Shown here: positions 35,290 to 44,355 of the stretch, piece after piece
Position numbering within the stretch: position 1 is the stretch's first letter
Layout of the letters: each line of letters begins with the position of its first letter
Source of the DNA: RI-153 sp963721725
Lineage (GTDB): Bacteria; Chloroflexota; Anaerolineae; Caldilineales; Caldilineaceae
Reading direction: 5' to 3'
Assembly: GCA_963721725.1 (NCBI GenBank)
Contig: CAVRLX010000016.1
Span: 62,001 to 126,000 of the forward strand
Length of the DNA: 64,000 bases
Translations under genes and position numbers: made by a program
The notes under the pieces: model-generated
What the model was told of the DNA's origin: nothing
The model's input: the letters and a program-made list of their open reading frames with translations, nothing else
Databases searched by the model: none

Positions 35290-36228
35290 TTACGCCTGAC
35301 CCTGCATCCATTCCACCGTGCGACGCAGCCCCTCGCGCAGATCCACCTGTGCGCCCCAACCCAGATCACGCTTGGCCTTGGAGCTATCCAAATAGGTTGC
35401 CAGCACTTCGCTGGCCGGGCGCGGGATATAGGTTACAGCCTGGGTGTATCCGATCACGTCGGCCAGGGTGCTGTGGATCTGGTTGATGGGGGTGGGGACG
35501 CCCGTACCCACGTTGTAGATGCCCACGGCGTCGCTTTCCAGCGCCAGCCGATTGGCGCGCGCAATGTCGCCCACAAACGCAAAATCGCGGATCTGTTTGC
35601 CGTCGCCGGTGATCTTGGTGGGCTGGTCGGCCAGCATGGCCCCGGCGAAGATAGCGATCACGCCTGCCTCGCCTTTGCTGTCCTGGCGCGGGCCATAGAC
35701 GTTAGGATAGCGTAGCGCCACATAGCCCAGTCCATAGTTTTGATGATAAAGGTTGAGGTGATATTCGCAGCTTAGCTTGTTGGCGCCATAGTTGTCTTTG
35801 GGCTGCGGCCAGCTCTTTTCCGTAAAAGGCAGCCGGTCGCCTGCTTCGCTATAGCCTTCGCCATAGACCGCCCCGCCTGTGCTTGCCATGACGATCTTTT
35901 TGACGCTGTGTTTGTGGGCCAGTTCGAGCAGATTCAACGTGCCAATCACGTTGACCTCGGCATAGGTGGCGGGCTTTTGCATGCTCTCACGTACGTTTGC
36001 CATGGCGGCCTGATGGCTGATGGCGTCGATACTTTCTTTCTCGAAAATCTCGGCCAAGGCGTCGGCATTGCGAATGTCTGCTTCATAGAATTTCACACCT
36101 TCCGGCAAGTTATGACGATGGCCTGTATGCAGGTTATCCACCACGACGACATCATGCTCCGCCGCCAATAAACCATCGGCCACATGACTGCCAATAAAGC
36201 CGGCTCCACCAGTTACAAGAACTTTCAT
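35290..36228 (-). CDS. NAD-dependent sugar epimerase (UDP-glucose 4-epimerase type)
   Basis: 312 residues, extended SDR: 'VLVTGGAGFIGSHVADGLL' (NAD site), 'DNLHTGHRHNLP' as in GalE, catalytic Tyr-x3-Lys in 'NYGANKLSCEYHL', 'ALRYPNVYGPRQD', and the C-terminal sugar-binding part with 'RPASEVLATYLDSSKAKRDL'. Probably interconverts a UDP-hexose for surface polysaccharide. Sits upstream of the small nuclease gene by 45 bp on the same strand and could supply the adjacent glycosyltransferase. Confidence 0.9.
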   Translation of the reverse strand: MKVLVTGGAGFIGSHVADGLLAAEHDVVVVDNLHTGHRHNLPEGVKFYEADIRNADALAEIFEKESIDAISHQAAMANVRESMQKPATYAEVNVIGTLNLLELAHKHSVKKIVMASTGGAVYGEGYSEAGDRLPFTEKSWPQPKDNYGANKLSCEYHLNLYHQNYGLGYVALRYPNVYGPRQDSKGEAGVIAIFAGAMLADQPTKITGDGKQIRDFAFVGDIARANRLALESDAVGIYNVGTGVPTPINQIHSTLADVIGYTQAVTYIPRPASEVLATYLDSSKAKRDLGWGAQVDLREGLRRTVEWMQGQA

Positions 36229-36395
36229 TTATAATTTCCTTTGGTGAATTTGCGTTGATTTTCTGTTTGAATAATGCCGTTTAGCATAGCCCACGCCCTG
36301 GGGACTGTCAAAGAAAGTTGCTGGTTTGCGTTTCCGATCTGGCACGGTACAATGAAGCCTACGTTACTCGCTCTCGCGCACTTTCGAGGTGACCC

Positions 36396-37757
36396 ATGCT
36401 TATCTACAATGCCACTGTCATTACATTTGACGAGGCCAACCCGCTGGTTGGTGATGGCGCAGTCCACTATCAGGGCGACGAAATTGTCGCCGTGGGCCAC
36501 AGCGCAGATCTATTAAAACAGTACCCCGATGTGCAACATTGGAACGCCAACGGTATGGTGCTCATGCCGGGGCAGATCTGCGCACACACCCACTTTTACG
36601 GCGCGTTTGCCCGGGGCATGTATATTCCCGGCGAACCAGCCAAAGACTTCCCCGAAATCTTGCAAAAGCTCTGGTGGCCGCTGGATCGCTCGCTGCATCT
36701 GTCCAGCGTCAAAAGCTCCGCCGAGGTTTGCCTGGTGGACGCCATCCGCAACGGCACAACTACGTTGATTGATCACCACGCCAGCCAGAACGCCATTGAC
36801 GGCAGCCTAGATGCCATCGCCGAAGCCGTGGACGAAAGCGGTCTGCGCGCCGTACTCTGCTACGAAGTCACCGACCGCGACGGCCTGGAGAAAGCCCGCG
36901 CGGGCATCAAAGAAAATGTGCGCTTTATTGACCGGATCAACCGCCACCGTGTTTCAGAGCCAGGCGGCGCGCTGGGCAATCGCATCGCCGCCACCTTTGG
37001 CCTGCACGCCAGCCTCACTCTCTCCGATACCACATTGGAGGATTGCGCGGGCAAGAGCGACCGCTATCATATTCACGTGGCCGAGCACCCCGCCGACGCC
37101 TTTGACAGCTTGCACAAATCCAACCGGCGCACGGTGGAGCGGCTGCACGATTTCGGCATCACCGGCCCAGAGAGCATCTTCGCCCACTGTATCCATATTG
37201 ACGCCTGGGAGATGGAACTGTTGCGCGATACCAAAACCTTTGTCAGCCATCAGCCCCGCTCCAACATGAACAACGCTGTAGGCGTGGCGGCTGTTCCCGC
37301 CATGCTGCGCGGCGGCATTCAGGTCTGCCTGGGCAATGATGGCTTTAGCAACGACATGTTCCTTGAAATGAAGGTTGCCGATCTGTTGCACAAGGTCAGC
37401 AACGGTGACACACGCACGCTAGGCGCAGCCAATGTCATGAAAATGGCCGTGGAGAACAATCGACAACTCGCCGGTCTCTTCTTCGACAAGCCTGTGGGCA
37501 TCCTGGCCCCAGGCGCGTATGCCGATCTGATTTTGTTGGATTACTACCCCACCACGCCGCTGAAGATCGAAAATCTGCCCTGGCACGTTCTCTTTGGCAT
37601 GATCGGCGGGCACGTCCACAGCACCATCTGTCACGGCAAAACGTTGATGAAAAACCGTGAACTCAAAAGCGCGGACGAATCTGTCATTACCGCACGCAGC
37701 CGCGCCGAAGCCCAGAGAACCTGGGATCGATTTCTCAAGCAATACGGGGAGGAATAA
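36396..37757 (+). CDS. ssnA: SsnA-type metal-dependent aminohydrolase
   Basis: 453 residues, amidohydrolase superfamily. 'MLIYNATVITFD', metal site 'ICAHTHFYGAFARGM' (His-x-His), 'TLIDHHASQNAIDGSL', 'YHIHVAEH', 'FAHCIHID', and the Asp in 'CLGNDGFSNDMF'. The 'FARGM...LWWPLDRSL' and 'GTTTLIDHHAS' blocks are those of SsnA, the putative aminohydrolase of selenium-dependent molybdenum hydroxylase clusters, rather than of guanine or MTA/SAH deaminase. The nearby YqeC-MocA fusion supports this. The hydrolase gene itself (xanthine-type Mo enzyme) is not in the window. Confidence 0.85.
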   Translation: MLIYNATVITFDEANPLVGDGAVHYQGDEIVAVGHSADLLKQYPDVQHWNANGMVLMPGQICAHTHFYGAFARGMYIPGEPAKDFPEILQKLWWPLDRSLHLSSVKSSAEVCLVDAIRNGTTTLIDHHASQNAIDGSLDAIAEAVDESGLRAVLCYEVTDRDGLEKARAGIKENVRFIDRINRHRVSEPGGALGNRIAATFGLHASLTLSDTTLEDCAGKSDRYHIHVAEHPADAFDSLHKSNRRTVERLHDFGITGPESIFAHCIHIDAWEMELLRDTKTFVSHQPRSNMNNAVGVAAVPAMLRGGIQVCLGNDGFSNDMFLEMKVADLLHKVSNGDTRTLGAANVMKMAVENNRQLAGLFFDKPVGILAPGAYADLILLDYYPTTPLKIENLPWHVLFGMIGGHVHSTICHGKTLMKNRELKSADESVITARSRAEAQRTWDRFLKQYGEE

Positions 37758-37769
37758 GAGTACAGACGG

Positions 37770-37877
37770 AGGACAATAGTCGGGGGACGAACGGTAAGGT
37801 TGTTGATCGCGCAGCAAGGTTCTCAACTTTCGTCTATCGTCTTTCGTCCCCGTCTATCGTCTTTCGTCTTTCGTCCC
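37770..37877. repeat. Word-like inverted repeat spacer
   Basis: ACGGAGGACAATAGTCGGGGGACGAACGG and further on three TTTCGTCTATCGTC-type words. It fills the gap between the ssnA-like and F420-reductase genes and shares its words with 26398-26470. Confidence 0.65.
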
Positions 37878-37910
37878 ATCATTTCAATTCGCAACTTATC
37901 GGAGCATACC

Positions 37911-38585
37911 ATGTCCAAACCCACCATTGCCGTGATCGGCGGCACCGGCGAAGAAGGCTCGGGGCTGGCGTTGCGCTGGGCCGCCGCTGGCTATCCCATT
38001 ATCATTGGCAGCCGCAGCGCCGAAAAGGCCACTGCCGCCGCCCAAGAATTGAGCGCCCTGCTCCCAGACGGCAGCGCCGCCATCACTGGGGAGGCTAATG
38101 CCGCCGCTGCTGCCGCCGCCGATCTGGTCGTCCTCAGCGTGCCGTATGACGCCCAAGCCGCCACCATTGACGGCATTAAAGATGCCTGCCAGGGCAAAAC
38201 CGTGATCAGCGTAGTTGCGCCCATCAAACCTCCCAAAGTCAGCCATGTCTGGCGACCCGAAGGCGGCTCGGCAGCCCAGGAAGCCCAGGCCCAATTCGGC
38301 GAAAATGTGGTTATCGTGGCGGCCTTTCAAAACGTCAGCGCCAGCCACCTCAAAGATCTGGACCACACCGTCGAGTGCGATATTTTGATCACCGGCGACA
38401 ATAAGGCCGCCAAAGAAGAGGCCATCGCCCTTGCCAACGCCGCCGGTCTCTATGGCATCGACGCTGGCCCATTGGTCAACGCCAGCGTCGTTGAAGGCAT
38501 GACCGCCCTGCTCATCGGCATCAATATTCGCAACAAAGTAAAAGGCGCGGGGATTCGGATTACGAATATTCCGCGCGGAAAATAA
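37911..38585 (+). CDS. npdG: NADPH-dependent F420 reductase
   Basis: 224 residues. ATG at 37911 after GGAGCATACC. 'IAVIGGTGEEGSGLALRWAA' is the NADP site characteristic of F420H2:NADP oxidoreductase, followed by 'IIIGSRSAEKA', 'VLSVPYDAQAATI', 'FQNVSASHLKDL' and 'DAGPLVNASVVEGMTALLI'. It moves hydride between NADPH and coenzyme F420 in the cytoplasm, implying that the organism makes F420. Flanked by ssnA-like and YqeC-MocA genes in the same direction. Confidence 0.9.
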   Translation: MSKPTIAVIGGTGEEGSGLALRWAAAGYPIIIGSRSAEKATAAAQELSALLPDGSAAITGEANAAAAAAADLVVLSVPYDAQAATIDGIKDACQGKTVISVVAPIKPPKVSHVWRPEGGSAAQEAQAQFGENVVIVAAFQNVSASHLKDLDHTVECDILITGDNKAAKEEAIALANAAGLYGIDAGPLVNASVVEGMTALLIGINIRNKVKGAGIRITNIPRGK

Positions 38586-38655
38586 CGAGTAATGCGTAAT
38601 CCGTAATGTACAGAGCAAACTCCCTCTCCATTACGGATTACGGCTTACGCATTCA
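38586..38655. repeat. Word-like inverted repeat spacer
   Basis: AATGCGTAATCCGTAATG and, 30 nt on, CATTACGGATTACGGCTTACGCATT: a near-perfect inverted repeat that can form a long hairpin between two co-oriented genes. Confidence 0.7.
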
Positions 38656-38678
38656 CACATCCACCAACGGACTCACCC

Positions 38679-39164
38679 ATGCCCATACTCCCCCCCAGCG
38701 CCCAACGGGTGCAAGATGCACTCGACGCCATTGGCGTCACCCTTCAGGTCATTACCATGCCTTCGTCCACACGCACCTCGGCAGAGGCAGCAGAAGCCGT
38801 GGGCTGCGAAGTCGGCCAGATCGCCAAGTCGCTGGTCTTTCGCGGCAAAACCAGCGACAACCCGCTGCTGGTCATTGCCAGTGGCAGCAATCGTGTAGAT
38901 GAAAAAAAGCTGGCAGCGCTCTTTGGCGAAAAGATCGACAAGCCCGACGCCGACTATGTGCGCGCCCGCACCGGCTACGTCATCGGCGGCGTGCCGCCCC
39001 TGGGCCATGCCGAACCGCTGCACACGCTCATTGACGAAGACCTGCTCCAATACACAGAAATCTGGGCCGCCGCCGGCACACCCAACGCCCTCTTTCGCCT
39101 CAACCCGGCCCAGTTAGTGGAGATCACCACTGGGCGCGTGGCGGATGTGAAACGTGATCCGTGA
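38679..39164 (+). CDS. YbaK/ProX-type aminoacyl-tRNA deacylase
   Basis: 161 residues. YbaK/EbsC fold: 'TSAEAAEAVGCEVGQIAKSL' with the catalytic-type Lys after the Gln-Ile-x-Lys, 'VIASGSNRVDEKKLAALFG', 'GYVIGGVPPLGH' (Gly-x-x-Pro substrate loop). Members hydrolyse mischarged tRNA such as Cys-tRNA(Pro) or Ala-tRNA(Pro). Which is hydrolysed here is not evident. It has no clear functional tie to the Mo/Se genes around it. Confidence 0.88.
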   Translation: MPILPPSAQRVQDALDAIGVTLQVITMPSSTRTSAEAAEAVGCEVGQIAKSLVFRGKTSDNPLLVIASGSNRVDEKKLAALFGEKIDKPDADYVRARTGYVIGGVPPLGHAEPLHTLIDEDLLQYTEIWAAAGTPNALFRLNPAQLVEITTGRVADVKRDP

Positions 39165-39233
39165 TCCGTATCACGGATCAATCGCCTATCTAATCGCAAT
39201 CGCCAATATCTAATCGCCAATATCTAATCGCCA
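39163..39233. repeat. GATCCGT and ATCGCCAATATCTA tandem words
   Basis: Three GTGATCC words and then CAATATCTAATCGC repeated in tandem directly before the ATG at 39234; the repeat takes the place of a normal ribosome site. Confidence 0.65.
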
Positions 39234-40619
39234 ATGAACCTGCTCTCCGCGCTGCGCCTTACCCTCAATCCTGCCCAGCCCGACGTGGTCGCGCTCACTG
39301 GCGGCGGCGGCAAGACCAGCACGCTCTTTCGCTTGGCCGATGAGATCGCGGCCGCGGGCAAGCGGGTGATCACCACCACCACGACACGCATCTTCGCCGA
39401 ACAGGTCGATCAATCGCCGGTGCATCTTCCTGTGCCGGATGGCATCATCGATTGGCAACGGCTGGAAACGCTGTTGGCGAAGCACGGCCAATGTCTGTTG
39501 GTCACGGCACTGGATGGTCCCAAAATGGTGGGGGTTGCGCCCGCTGTGGTGGATGCCCTGGCCTCGCGTGCCGCCGATCTGGGTATCGCCGCCATCCTCA
39601 TTGAAGCCGACGGCAGCCGTCGCCGCCCGGTCAAAGCGCCCGCCGCCCACGAACCCGTGATCCCCGATTCCACCACATTGGTCGTGCCTATTTTGGGGTT
39701 GGATGCTGTGGGCGTGCGCCTGGATGAAACGCATGTACACCGCCCCGAATTTGTGCGCGCTGTGCTGGGCATTGATGATCCGATGCTTCGCTTGACGCCT
39801 GCAATGGCTGCGTACTTATTGGTTCACCCCAATGGCGGGGGCAAAGGCCGACCGTCAACCGCGCGACTTTTGCCCCTGCTCAACAAAGCAGAGAGCGCCC
39901 CAAGATTGGCAACGGGACGGCTCATCGCCCAACGGCTGGCAAGGCAAGGGCAAGCATCCTTAATCGGCACAGTGGGCATGGGCGAGCGTTCGCCCATCCG
40001 CGAACGCTGGGGGCCGACCAGCGCGGTCATTCTTGCCGCTGGGGAAAGCCGTCGCATGGGAGAGGCCAAACAGCTTTTGCAACTCGGCGGCGAAGCGCTG
40101 GTAACACGGGCGGCGCGGCTGGCGTTGGAGAGCCGTGCAAGCGAAGTAATTGTGATGACGGGCGCACACGCCGACAGGGTGAGCGCGGCGCTACAAGTGA
40201 TTGGCAATAGCCGGTTGCATATTGTACATAACCCCGATTGGGTGGCGGGGCAATCGACCAGTGTACGCGCCGCTGTGGCTGCGCTGGCTGCGGAGAGCAT
40301 GGCCGTCATGTTCCTGCCTGTGGATCAGCCTGCGGTCCCCGTTTCGCTGTTGCGGCGCGGATGGCGTCTGTGGCGAAGTGGGGCGGATCTGGTTGCGCCG
40401 TGTGTGGATGGCGAAATCCGCGGCGCGCCGGCGATTTTTGATCGCCAAACTTGGCCCCAGCTACAAACGTTGACAGGCGACCGAGGCGCGGGGGGGCTGC
40501 TCAAACAAGGGGCCACCGTGGCAACCCTCGATACGCCAGCATCCTGGCTAGAGGATGTGGACACACCCGCAGCCTGGCAACGGTTTCTTGAACGCAATTC
40601 AGAGATGACTCCACCGTAA
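39234..40619 (+). CDS. YqeC-MocA fusion protein
   Basis: 461 residues. Residues 1-250: YqeC-type P-loop protein ('VVALTGGGGKTSTLFRLADE', 'AILIEADGSRRRPVKAPA', 'EPVIPDST'). Residues ~260-455: MocA-like nucleotidyltransferase ('SAVILAAGESRRMGEAKQLL', 'HNPDWVAGQSTSVRAA', 'FLPVDQPAVP', 'RGAGGLL'), which would add CMP (or a related nucleotide) to molybdopterin. In many bacteria these are separate neighbours (yqeC, mocA) in selenium-dependent molybdenum hydroxylase clusters. Here they form one chain, which fits channelling of a selenium-containing cofactor (inference). ATG at 39234, no good ribosome site. Confidence 0.88.
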   Translation: MNLLSALRLTLNPAQPDVVALTGGGGKTSTLFRLADEIAAAGKRVITTTTTRIFAEQVDQSPVHLPVPDGIIDWQRLETLLAKHGQCLLVTALDGPKMVGVAPAVVDALASRAADLGIAAILIEADGSRRRPVKAPAAHEPVIPDSTTLVVPILGLDAVGVRLDETHVHRPEFVRAVLGIDDPMLRLTPAMAAYLLVHPNGGGKGRPSTARLLPLLNKAESAPRLATGRLIAQRLARQGQASLIGTVGMGERSPIRERWGPTSAVILAAGESRRMGEAKQLLQLGGEALVTRAARLALESRASEVIVMTGAHADRVSAALQVIGNSRLHIVHNPDWVAGQSTSVRAAVAALAAESMAVMFLPVDQPAVPVSLLRRGWRLWRSGADLVAPCVDGEIRGAPAIFDRQTWPQLQTLTGDRGAGGLLKQGATVATLDTPASWLEDVDTPAAWQRFLERNSEMTPP

Positions 40620-40735
40620 AAAGATTTTTGACCACGGATAAACACCGATGGACACAGATTTCTTCTCCTGAAATCTCTGCGATCTCTGTGAAAAACTCTG
40701 CGTTCTCTGTGGTTTTCGCAGGAAAGTCATTTTCT
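40620..40735. repeat. Word-like spacer (ACCACGGATAAACACCGATGG type)
   Basis: Contains ACCACGGATAAACACCGATG, GACACAGATTTC and repeats of CTCTGCG(A/T)TCTCTGTG. No coding capacity. Same class as the other word-like spacers. Confidence 0.6.
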
Positions 40736-40754
40736 CAATCCAAAGGAGCGAACT

Positions 40755-41603
40755 ATGAATATTCTTGTCACCGGCAGCAGCGGGCAGATTGGCCGCTATA
40801 TTGTGCGGGAACTGGTCGAAGCCGGTCACACGGTCACCGGCGCGGATCTCTTCCCGCCGCACACCCCCGACGGGGCCTTTTTGCGTGTGGATCTGACCCA
40901 AGCGGGCGAAGTTTACAACGCGCTGGCGCGCAGCCGCGCCGAGGCTGTGATCCACATGGGGGCCTGGGCCGATGCGGGCAAGGTTCCCGATCCGCGCACC
41001 TATGGGGAGAACGTGGTGGGGACGTTCAACCTGTTTCAAGCCTGTGCGGATCTGGGCATCCGGCGCATTGTCTCGGCCTCCAGCGCCCAGGTCTATGGCT
41101 TTGCCGGTGCGCCGCCGCTCTATGCCCCGGTGGACGAGACTCACCCGCTGCGCCCGGTGAACGCCTATGCGCTCTCCAAAGTGGCGGGGGAATCGGCGGC
41201 AGACTATTTTGTGCAAAATTTCGGGCTGACGATTTTGTCGTTCCGCTTTATGGGGGTGCGTACGCCAGGGAGGATTGCCGGGGAGATGGCTGCAATGGCA
41301 CAGAATCCGGCCAGCGGATCGTGGCTATTGTGGACACGCACCGACGCGCGGGATGCGGCCGTGGCCTGTCGGTTGGCTGTGGAGATTGGGCAAGTGGAGC
41401 CGGGACCCTACAACATTACTGGCGCAGAGGTAGTCTTAGACGAGGAGACGCTCGCGCTGATTCGCCGCTATTTTGGCGACGTCACGCACCTGCGCGGCGA
41501 TCTGCCGGGCCACATTTCGCCCCTCAGCATCGCCAAAGCGCAGCGTGCGTTTGGCTATCGCCCGGCCTTGATCTGGAATCGTTTGCAACAACACCCAGAG
41601 TAG
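40755..41603 (+). CDS. NAD-dependent epimerase/dehydratase family protein
   Basis: 282 residues. 'NILVTGSSGQIGRYIVREL' cofactor site, 'VIHMGAWADAGKVPDP', 'IVSASSAQVYGFAG', catalytic Tyr-x3-Lys in 'NAYALSKVAGESAADYF'. ATG preceded by AAAGGAGCGAACT. Somewhat shorter than typical epimerases, similar in length to those acting on uronic-acid or small sugar derivatives. Substrate unknown. Confidence 0.88.
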   Translation: MNILVTGSSGQIGRYIVRELVEAGHTVTGADLFPPHTPDGAFLRVDLTQAGEVYNALARSRAEAVIHMGAWADAGKVPDPRTYGENVVGTFNLFQACADLGIRRIVSASSAQVYGFAGAPPLYAPVDETHPLRPVNAYALSKVAGESAADYFVQNFGLTILSFRFMGVRTPGRIAGEMAAMAQNPASGSWLLWTRTDARDAAVACRLAVEIGQVEPGPYNITGAEVVLDEETLALIRRYFGDVTHLRGDLPGHISPLSIAKAQRAFGYRPALIWNRLQQHPE

Positions 41604-41620
41604 CCCACATCAAAAGAAGG

Positions 41621-41845
41621 TTAACTGCGCCCCGTTGCGCCTTGAAAGATCTCAATACTACTTTCCACGAAATCGGCGGCAAATTCTAGCCAGTCAAAAT
41701 CCCCGGTCAGCGTGGAAACCTGAAAGATGTCGAGCGTAAATTGCCAATTGCGCTCGGCATACAACCAGCCAGACAAGGCCATTCCGATCATAAGTACCAA
41801 GAAAAGCCGTAATAAATGGCGGCCACTGCGATAAAAATGAGGCAT
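41621..41845 (-). CDS. Small single-pass membrane protein, unknown
   Basis: 74 residues: a basic start (MPHFYRSGRHLLR), one helix (LFLVLMIGMALSGWLYA) and a short acidic outside part. ATG at 41845 with GATAGAGAG directly upstream. I do not recognise it, and it might be a chance frame, but the topology and ribosome site favour a real gene. Confidence 0.45.
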   Translation of the reverse strand: MPHFYRSGRHLLRLFLVLMIGMALSGWLYAERNWQFTLDIFQVSTLTGDFDWLEFAADFVESSIEIFQGATGRS

Positions 41846-41928
41846 TCTCTCTATCTTTCCCTATCAAGCACATAACTCAGCTATATAACTCTACAACACA
41901 GATTCATTGTTACCTTGCCCCACCAAAT

Positions 41929-41956
41929 TTGCAAAATTCAGGCGCTGTGCTATACT
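41929..41956 (+). promoter_or_regulatory. Promoter of the tRNA gene
   Basis: TTGCAA (41929-41934), 16-nt spacer, TATACT (41951-41956); the tRNA begins 19 nt past the -10 box. Confidence 0.7.
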
Positions 41957-41973
41957 CTGCTCTTAGCAAAACA

Positions 41974-42051
<78 letters not shown>

Positions 42052-42062
42052 AATGATATTGA

Positions 42063-42108
42063 AGCGCACGCACAGGTTTATCGATAAACCTGTGCGTGCG
42101 CTTTTTTT
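42063..42108 (+). terminator. Rho-independent terminator of tRNA-Val
   Basis: A perfect 20-bp inverted repeat, AGCGCACGCACAGGTTTATC and its complement joined at ATCGAT, followed by seven T, 11 nt past the tRNA. Confidence 0.93.
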
Positions 42109-42251
42109 GCGTCTAGGAGCATTTTGCCAAGAGTACCCCAATTTGCTTGCGAATTCGTCAAGAATAATTATCGTGCTGCTTTCCACCTGGGTCCGCCTTG
42201 CTGCGTCTGGAATGGCGGCGTAGATCGGGACGGAACTGGCTGCGTAATTAT

Positions 42252-43040
42252 TTACGAACGGCGCATCATGGCTCGATCCAGCGCGCCGCCCAACCATAGT
42301 CCTGCCCAGCGCACCACCTTGTTGATCATCCCCGGTGTATAGTGCGCCTGACCGCGCTCAATCGCCTTTATCATCTGCGCGGCCACAGCTTCGGCAGACG
42401 GAAAGCGTTCCCATTTCATGCGGACCGGATCGCCCCCCGCCTTGCGATGCATCCCCGTGCGCGCCGCTCCCGGATGGATGACTTGTACGCGCACGCTGTC
42501 GCCCGTTTCAATGCGCAGATTGCGTGCGAAGCCATCCAGCGCTGCCTTGGTGGCCGAGTAGACCGCATACTCCGGCGTTGCCAGCGCTGCCGTCACCGAG
42601 CTAATAAAGACAACGCTGCCCCCGGCGGCGCGCAATCGGGGCAGAAACAGATGGGTGAGCGCCGCCACAGCTTCCAGATTCACCACCACCAGATCACGAA
42701 TGTTGGCCGCAGTCTGGTGCGCCAGGGGGCCAATGTAACCCATTCCCGCATTTTGGATCACGAGATCAAGCGTTTCAATCCCCTGGCTTTGCAGAAACGC
42801 CTCCACACGGGTCGCAGCGTCGGGCCGCGCCAAATCCGCTTGGCAATAGTTGCTGGCATTGAAAAATGGCCCGTCCAGATCGGCCAGCGCCTGCCGCCCC
42901 ACCAACACCAAGCGTGCTTTCCCGCCTGCATACTGTCGCGCCATCGCCAGCCCCAGCCCGTCCGTTGCCCCGGTGATAAGGATGGTGCGAGGGGCGTGGA
43001 GCGAGGGGCGTGTTCCAACGTCTGCGGTCTCTTCGCTCAT
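42252..43040 (-). CDS. Short-chain dehydrogenase/reductase
   Basis: 262 residues. 'TILITGATDGLGLAMARQYA' (TGxxxGxG cofactor site), 'VIQNAGMGY' (NAG), Ser in 'VVFISSVTAAL' and Tyr-x3-Lys in 'YAVYSATKAALDGFA'. Resembles classical SDRs that reduce acyl or steroid-like ketones. The basic C-terminal part with a hydrophobic stretch (VVRWAGLWLGGAL) is membrane-associated in similar proteins. Its ATG overlaps the stop of the threonine dehydratase gene by 4 bp (ATGA), so the two are coupled. Confidence 0.88.
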   Translation of the reverse strand: MSEETADVGTRPSLHAPRTILITGATDGLGLAMARQYAGGKARLVLVGRQALADLDGPFFNASNYCQADLARPDAATRVEAFLQSQGIETLDLVIQNAGMGYIGPLAHQTAANIRDLVVVNLEAVAALTHLFLPRLRAAGGSVVFISSVTAALATPEYAVYSATKAALDGFARNLRIETGDSVRVQVIHPGAARTGMHRKAGGDPVRMKWERFPSAEAVAAQMIKAIERGQAHYTPGMINKVVRWAGLWLGGALDRAMMRRS

Positions 43041-44011
43041 CGCAGCGCCATCCGTAACTGTTCCGGCGAGATGTTGCCGCCACTCAGGATCAGCGCCACC
43101 TTCTTGCCCGCCAACTGCTCGCGCATTTTCAGCGCCGCCGCCAGCGGAGCCGCGCCCGCCGGTTCAGCCAGCGTTTTGGCCTTCTCCAAATAGAGTCGCA
43201 CTGCTGCTAACATCTCGTCGTCGTCCACCAATACGAAGTCGTCGAGAACGTCCCACAACATACGTTGCGGCATCATATAGGGCGCGCCTGTGGCGAGACC
43301 TTCGGCCATTGAGCGGTTGGGCGCCTCTCTGTATTCGTGGGCCTGCCAAGTTTCATAGGCGGCGGGCGAGGCAGTGGCCTGCACGCCGATGACGCGGATG
43401 GCCGGATTCACGTGTTTGGCGACCAGCCCGGCCCCGGCGGCTCCGCTGCCACCGCCCACCGGCACGATCACGACCTCCACATCGGGCTGATCTTCAAGAA
43501 TTTCCAGCGTGTGCGTTGCCACGCCTGCGATCAGCAGTGGCTCGTCGCCAGAAGAGAGGAAGTAGAGACCTTCCACCTCGGCCATCTCTTTGCCTTTCTT
43601 TTTGGCCGCCTCGAAATCGTCACCCACCAACCGCACCTCTGCGCCATAACTGCGCATGGCTTCCACCTTGACCAGATTGGCGTTGGCCGGGGCAACGATC
43701 ACCGCCTTGACGCCAAAGAGCCGCGCCGCATAGGCCACCGATTGACCGTGGTTGCCTGTGGAGGCGGTGATCACGCCGCGCTGGCGTTGTTCGGCGGGCA
43801 TGTGAGCCATAAAGTTGATGCCGCCGCGGATCTTGAAGGCGCCGATGGGTTGATAGTTTTCGTGTTTTACGTAAACCTGCGCGCCCAACACGCCGTCCAA
43901 GAGCGGGTAATGGTGCAGCGGCGTGCGCGGCAAATAGCGCGCAATGGTTTTGCGCGCCGCCATGACATCGGCAAACGTGGGAGCGACGGGCTGAATGGGT
44001 GTGGTCATCAC
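43037..44011 (-). CDS. Threonine dehydratase-like PLP enzyme
   Basis: 324 residues, fold type II PLP enzyme. The Schiff-base Lys is in 'PIGAFKIRGGINF', the substrate loop 'TASTGNHGQSVAYAARLFG' follows, and the phosphate-binding Gly loop is 'VPVGGGSGAAGAG'. No C-terminal ACT domain, so it is probably the catabolic, non-feedback-regulated type. It deaminates threonine or serine (or is a racemase/hydroxyaspartate relative). The first gene of a two-gene unit with the SDR. Confidence 0.9.
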   Translation of the reverse strand: MMTTPIQPVAPTFADVMAARKTIARYLPRTPLHHYPLLDGVLGAQVYVKHENYQPIGAFKIRGGINFMAHMPAEQRQRGVITASTGNHGQSVAYAARLFGVKAVIVAPANANLVKVEAMRSYGAEVRLVGDDFEAAKKKGKEMAEVEGLYFLSSGDEPLLIAGVATHTLEILEDQPDVEVVIVPVGGGSGAAGAGLVAKHVNPAIRVIGVQATASPAAYETWQAHEYREAPNRSMAEGLATGAPYMMPQRMLWDVLDDFVLVDDDEMLAAVRLYLEKAKTLAEPAGAAPLAAALKMREQLAGKKVALILSGGNISPEQLRMALR

Positions 44012-44355
44012 AAGCCTTTCTGAAAAGGAAGGGGCGGATCTCGATGCCCAGAGTATACTGGACTCGCGCCGGTTGCGGAAACAGCGAGCAGAGGGTATTG
44101 GGGATTGGCTATTGGGGATCGGCTATCGGGGATCCGAGGTGCGGCACACTATCATCATGCCGGGGCGGCGGATCGGTGTCTATTCGTGTCTGGGGCCGGG
44201 CGTCATTGCAGATGCGGGTCAAACGCCCGTGGGGGCCAGAGCAGTACGGCTGGTGATGGGGCGTGGTTTGGCGGCGGCGAATACCAACGCAGGGCGCAAT
44301 TGTGCTATACTCAACCCATCTTTTTTGAACAGGTTTGTTTTCACATGGACTGGTT
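44012..44355. other. 344-bp intergenic region with GATTGGG repeats
   Basis: Between divergent genes. 44097-44135 has tandem ATTGGGGATTGGCTATTGGG and ATCGGCTATCGGGGATC words; 44306-44311 is a TATACT box 45 bp upstream of the P-loop gene and is the only promoter-like element. Otherwise nothing recognisable. Confidence 0.6.

Noticed and set aside
44012..44355. Plus-strand frames starting near 43995-44105
   Set aside because: Composed of translated GATTGGG repeat words; no conserved motif.
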